Shown: positions 5,093-8,005 of the stretch, piece by piece
How positions within the stretch are numbered: position 1 is the first letter of the stretch
How the letters are laid out: each line of letters starts with the position of its first letter
Assembly (NCBI GenBank): GCA_902801805.1
Contig: CADCJP010000068.1
Span: 1 to 8,005, forward strand
Direction of reading: 5' to 3'
Source: an uncultured Erysipelotrichaceae bacterium
Lineage (GTDB): Bacteria; Bacillota_I; Bacilli_A; RFN20; CAG-826
Length of the DNA stretch: 8,005 bases
Translations under genes and position numbers: made by a program
The notes under the pieces: generated by a model
The model's input: only the letters and a program-made list of their open reading frames with translations
Databases searched by the model: none
Told to the model about the DNA's origin: nothing

Positions 5093-6058
5093 ATGAAAAA
5101 AATAAAGATTATTGCCTTCTTAATACTCGTCGCAGTCGTCCTTCTCTGGGGTGTTGCTCCAGTGATGGCGAAAGCAATTTATGACGCTGAACCAGCGTTA
5201 TATTCACCAGGTATCCTTACAGCGTTACGTGGTCTTTTTGCGGTTATTGCGATGGCCTTATTTATCAACAAAGGTTTTAAGAAAGTTAATAAATCATATC
5301 TTATTTGTATTCCAGCGGGCTTAATTTTAGCTGCCGCATATATCTTCCAATTCGTGGGATTAAAATATACTGATCCTTCTAAGAATACATTCTTGGAAAA
5401 TGTCTCTTGTATTACTATCCCAATCTTCATGTTCATACTCATAAGAGAAAAACCAACATGGTCTAGTATCATTGCTGCGCTTATCTGTGTTGTTGGTTCT
5501 ATCTTCCTAATGGGTAATGGCTTTAATATTCTTCATTTCTTTGAAGGCAGTTCTTTATTAGGTGATGGATTAAGTGCAATTGGTGGTCTTTTCTTTGGCT
5601 TAGATATCGCTTTCACTAAAGTATTCTGTAAAGATAAAGACCCTCTTCTTTATGTCTTCTTCCAATTATGTGTCACAACAGTCGTGGCGTTCATTTATAC
5701 ATTTGCCTTTGAAGGCCCAGTCTTCCATGAATTCAATTTCACATTTGAATTATTACCAATCTTAGAAGTTGTCTTCTTAGGTGTTGTTTGTATGGCGGTT
5801 TGCTGGGTAGCAAGAGCGTGGTCAATGAAATATATCGATGCGGTTACAGTCTCTATCCTTGTACCACTTTCCGCGGTTGTGGCAACATCACTCTCCATAT
5901 CTTTAGGCATGGAACAATTCAATTTAAATCTTCTCATTGGTGGTTTAATCATTCTTCTCTCTATTGCGGTAAGCGCCATATTTGATTATCGTAAAGAGTG
6001 TCAAGAAAAGCATAATCAGGAGGAAAGTCCGCATGAAGAAAATCAATGTGAACTCTGA
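5093..6058 (+). CDS. DMT superfamily permease (EamA domains)
   Basis: This is an integral membrane transporter of the drug/metabolite type, a family that moves amino acids, metabolites or toxic compounds. The 321-residue product shows about ten hydrophobic segments in two EamA repeats. The first has FLILVAVVLLWGVAPV, LRGLFAVIAMALF and FQFVGLKYTDPSKNTFLEN, then the R-E-K-P loop; the second starts near LLGDGLSAIGGLFFGLDIAF. It ends in a charged tail (FDYRKECQEKHNQEES onward). An in-frame GTG at 5081 lies upstream of the predicted transcription start, so ATG 5093 is preferred. Its last 26 bases overlap arcA, and the arcA Shine-Dalgarno site is inside it, so the two are translationally coupled. 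Position at the head of an arginine deiminase operon, where ArcD-type arginine/ornithine exchangers usually occur, hints at transport of arginine, ornithine or a related compound. That is inference; substrate cannot be read from the sequence. Confidence 0.9.
   Translation: MKKIKIIAFLILVAVVLLWGVAPVMAKAIYDAEPALYSPGILTALRGLFAVIAMALFINKGFKKVNKSYLICIPAGLILAAAYIFQFVGLKYTDPSKNTFLENVSCITIPIFMFILIREKPTWSSIIAALICVVGSIFLMGNGFNILHFFEGSSLLGDGLSAIGGLFFGLDIAFTKVFCKDKDPLLYVFFQLCVTTVVAFIYTFAFEGPVFHEFNFTFELLPILEVVFLGVVCMAVCWVARAWSMKYIDAVTVSILVPLSAVVATSLSISLGMEQFNLNLLIGGLIILLSIAVSAIFDYRKECQEKHNQEESPHEENQCEL
6018..6023 (+). promoter_or_regulatory. Shine-Dalgarno site that sets the arcA start
   Basis: AGGAGG lies 9 bases before the ATG at 6033 and inside the permease tail. 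It shows that the longer open frame beginning at 5982 is not used. Confidence 0.88.
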
Positions 6059-7153
6059 GATTGGTCGTTTAAAAGTGGTCCTTCTTCACGAACCAGGTGA
6101 TGAACTCCATAACTTAACACCTAAGAAATTAGATGACCTTTTATTTGATGATATTCCATGGCTCCCATTAGCGAAGAAAGAGCATCAAGCATTTGCTAAA
6201 ACTTTTAAGGATGCGGGTGTGGAAGTTGTCTATCTCACTGATTTAATGAAGGACGTGCTTGATTTATCTAATGAAATTAAGGAACAATTCATTAATCAAT
6301 TTATTAAAGAAGCTAATATTCGTAGCAATACTTTAAGAGAAATCGCTACTGATTATTTAAAGTCTATTAAAGACAATAAGGAACTCGTTTTAAAGAGTAT
6401 CGCTGGTATTAAAAAGAGTGATTTACCAAACTCACAAATTAAATCACTCGCTGATCATGTTGATGATTATCCTTTCGTTACTGATCCAATGCCAAACTTA
6501 TATTTTACTCGTGACCCATTTGCCTCAGAAACTATTTTTGGTGAATATATTTTTAAATATCACCCAACATATAAAACCACACCTTTATATTTCTCCCGTT
6601 ATGAGGATGTCAATATTGAAGGTGGTGACATCATGGTTTTAAATAACCATGTTCTTATCGTTGGTGTTTCTCAAAGAACATGCGCTGAAGCAGTGGAACG
6701 TTTAGCGAAGAATCTCTTCTTCAATAACGAAACAGATTTCGATACTGTTCTAGCGTTCACTATTCCACAAGCTAGAACATTTATGCATTTAGATACAGTC
6801 TTTACCCAAGTGGATAAGAATAAATTCGCTATCCATAAAGGCTGCTATGAAAAGCTTAAAATCTTTAGAGTTACTAAAGACTATAACAATGAAGGCAAAG
6901 TTAAAGTCTTAGAGTTAGATCAAAAACTTGAGGACGTCTTAGAATCATATATCGGTTTACCAGTCACCTTAATCCCATGTGGTGGCGACGACACCATCAG
7001 CGCGGACCGTGAACAATGGAGTGATGGTAGTAACACTGTGGCATTAGGCCCAGGTGAAGTCATCGCCTATGAAAGACTTCTAGTGAATTATCTAGAGGTA
7101 GAGGTGGACCAAGATGTATGTGTATGCCATTAGTGAGAGAGGATATTAAATAA
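6033..7153 (+). pseudogene. arcA: Arginine deiminase, disrupted near the 3' end by a deletion and frameshift
   Basis: Arginine deiminase converts arginine to citrulline and ammonia, the first step of the arginine deiminase pathway. Residues 1-348 read well: SEIGRLKVVLLHEPGDELHN, DPMPNLYFTRDPFA (catalytic-site D161), NIEGGDIMV (E196), MHLDTVFT (H252, D254), then ALGPGEVIAYER. The family should continue with about 20 residues and then E-L-S-R-G-R-G-G-P-R-C, whose cysteine is the catalytic nucleophile. Instead this frame runs into 18 unrelated residues (LLVNYLEVEVDQDVCVCH) and TAG at 7131-7133, giving 366 residues against the usual 400-410. The missing end, SSELSRGRGGPRCMCMPL then VREDIK and TAA at 7151-7153, is present from 7079 in the -1 frame. 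About 18 residues (NExTNxxLxxxGxxV-like) are absent, so roughly 52-55 bases seem lost. The product as read lacks the nucleophile. arcB follows 2 bases after the natural stop. Confidence 0.85.
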
Positions 7154-7155
7154 CT

Positions 7156-8005
7156 ATGAACTTATATAAAAGAAACTTATTAACTTTATTAGATTTCACT
7201 CCTGAAGAAATCCAATACTTATTAGATTTATCTATCGAACTTAAAAACAAAAAACATAATGGTGTTGCCCATGATGTTTTAAAAGGTAAGAACATTGTTC
7301 TTCTTTTTGAAAAAGATAGCACCAGAACAAGATGCGCTTTTGAAGTAGCCGCTTCTGATTTAGGCATGAATGCCGTCTATATTGGTAGCAGTGGTTCCCA
7401 AATGGGTAAGAAAGAATCTATCGCTGATACCGCAAGAGTATTAGGCAGAATGTTTGATGGTATCGAATATAGAGGTTTCAAACAAAAGACTGTTGAAGAT
7501 TTAGCGAAATATTCTAAAGTTCCAACATGGAACGGTTTAACTGAAGATTATCACCCAACCCAAATACTCGCGGACTTTATGACCATCATTGAACAAAAAG
7601 GTCACTTAAAAGGTATTAAGATGGCTTACTTAGGTGATGGAAGATATAACATGGGTAATTCCTACTTAGTAGGGGCCGCGAAGATGGGCTTAGATTACCG
7701 TATGGTTGGACCAAAAGAATTATGGCCAAATGAACAACTTAGAAATAGATGTTTAGAAATCGCAAAAGTTACTGGTGCGAAATTAACATTCACTGAAAAT
7801 GTCGATGAAGGTGTTAAAGACGTTGATGTTATTGCCACTGACGTTTGGGTTTCTATGGGCGAAGATGCTTCCGTTTGGGAAGAAAGAATCAACTTATTAA
7901 AACCATATCAAGTCAATACACATGTCATGTCTTTAGCGGATCCAAAAGCTATTTTCATCCACTGTTTACCATCATTCCATAACCTTGAAACCAAAGTGGG
8001 TATGG
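7156..8005 (+). CDS. arcB: Ornithine carbamoyltransferase, catabolic type (cut by window edge)
   Basis: The enzyme interconverts citrulline plus phosphate with carbamoyl phosphate plus ornithine; after arcA it is expected to run in the catabolic direction in the cytoplasm. From the ATG at 7156 the frame is open for 283 codons to the right edge, where families have about 330-340. Motifs in order: carbamoyl-phosphate loop STRTR (55-59) within [40 protein letters not shown] with HPTQ (133-136); [11 protein letters not shown]; the ornithine loop DVWVSMGED with SMG (233-235); and IHCLP (268-272). All key residues visible are intact, unlike in arcA. AGAGGA (7138-7143), inside the natural arcA end, lies 12 bases before the start, a rather long spacing. 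Ribosomes stopping at the premature TAG (7131-7133) would end close to this site, so arcB may still be translated. arcC (carbamate kinase) may follow outside the window. Confidence 0.95.
   Translation, partial: MNLYKRNLLTLLDFTPEEIQYLLDLSIELKNKKHNGVAHDVLKGKNIVLLFEKDSTRTRCAFEVAASDLGMNAVYIGSSGSQMGKKESIADTARVLGRMFDGIEYRGFKQKTVEDLAKYSKVPTWNGLTEDYHPTQILADFMTIIEQKGHLKGIKMAYLGDGRYNMGNSYLVGAAKMGLDYRMVGPKELWPNEQLRNRCLEIAKVTGAKLTFTENVDEGVKDVDVIATDVWVSMGEDASVWEERINLLKPYQVNTHVMSLADPKAIFIHCLPSFHNLETKVGM

Noticed and set aside
5695..5979. Open frame opposite the permease on the minus strand
   Set aside because: No recognisable domain or start signals; it is a mirror of hydrophobic codons in the permease gene.
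5982..6032. 17-codon N-terminal extension of arcA from an upstream start at 5982
   Set aside because: It lies within the permease coding region and has no ribosome site; AGGAGG directly before the ATG at 6033 and the MKKINVNSEIG start typical of the family fix the start.
6033..7133. Use of the Mycoplasma genetic code (TGA as tryptophan)
   Set aside because: Two genes end at TGA in the expected place, and tryptophans at conserved sites use TGG; no in-frame TGA is needed to extend any protein.

Overview
The window looks like chromosomal DNA of a low-GC Gram-positive bacterium. By eye it is AT-rich, prefers A/T-ending codons such as TTA, AAA and GAA, and carries AAGGAG/AGGAGG Shine-Dalgarno sites. 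TGA is used as a stop (3061-3063 minus; 6056-6058 plus) and tryptophan is read from TGG. This argues against the Mycoplasma code and fits Bacilli-type Bacillota, for example Erysipelotrichales, RF39 or Acholeplasma relatives. That placement is inference; there is no rRNA to confirm it.

Layout. (1) Positions 1-2206, minus strand: a tight operon of a GT2 glycosyltransferase with a membrane C-terminus, a DegV-family fatty-acid-binding protein and the start of a membrane-anchored protein (possibly an alpha/beta hydrolase) that runs off the left edge. (2) 2247-2596, plus strand: rpmE (ribosomal protein L31) with a clear extended -10 promoter, a leader hairpin and a Rho-independent terminator. (3) 2598-3346, minus strand: a compact two-gene module, DUF4160 followed by a DUF2442-XRE fusion. 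It has a near-consensus promoter whose -35/-10 spacer is filled by a near-perfect palindrome, the layout of a self-repressed toxin-antitoxin-like operon. (4) 3373-4932, minus strand: a YfbK-type von Willebrand A lipoprotein gene followed by a strong terminator; its last ~30 codons lie in another frame. (5) 5029-8005, plus strand: a DMT/EamA permease, arginine deiminase (arcA) and ornithine carbamoyltransferase (arcB, cut by the right edge), apparently an arginine deiminase pathway operon with a drug/metabolite-type permease in first place.

The most notable observations are: arcA appears broken by a small internal deletion plus frameshift, which leaves the catalytic-cysteine segment intact but out of frame just before arcB; the vWA gene has a one-base frameshift beside a perfect 12-bp palindrome; the DUF4160/DUF2442-XRE module has its putative operator inside its promoter; and two operons (glycosyltransferase and permease) seem to start with leaderless or near-leaderless mRNAs, while other genes have classical Shine-Dalgarno sites. 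Two frameshifts in 8 kb could be real decay or assembly error; reads are needed to decide. I saw no tRNA, rRNA, CRISPR array, insertion sequence or phage gene.
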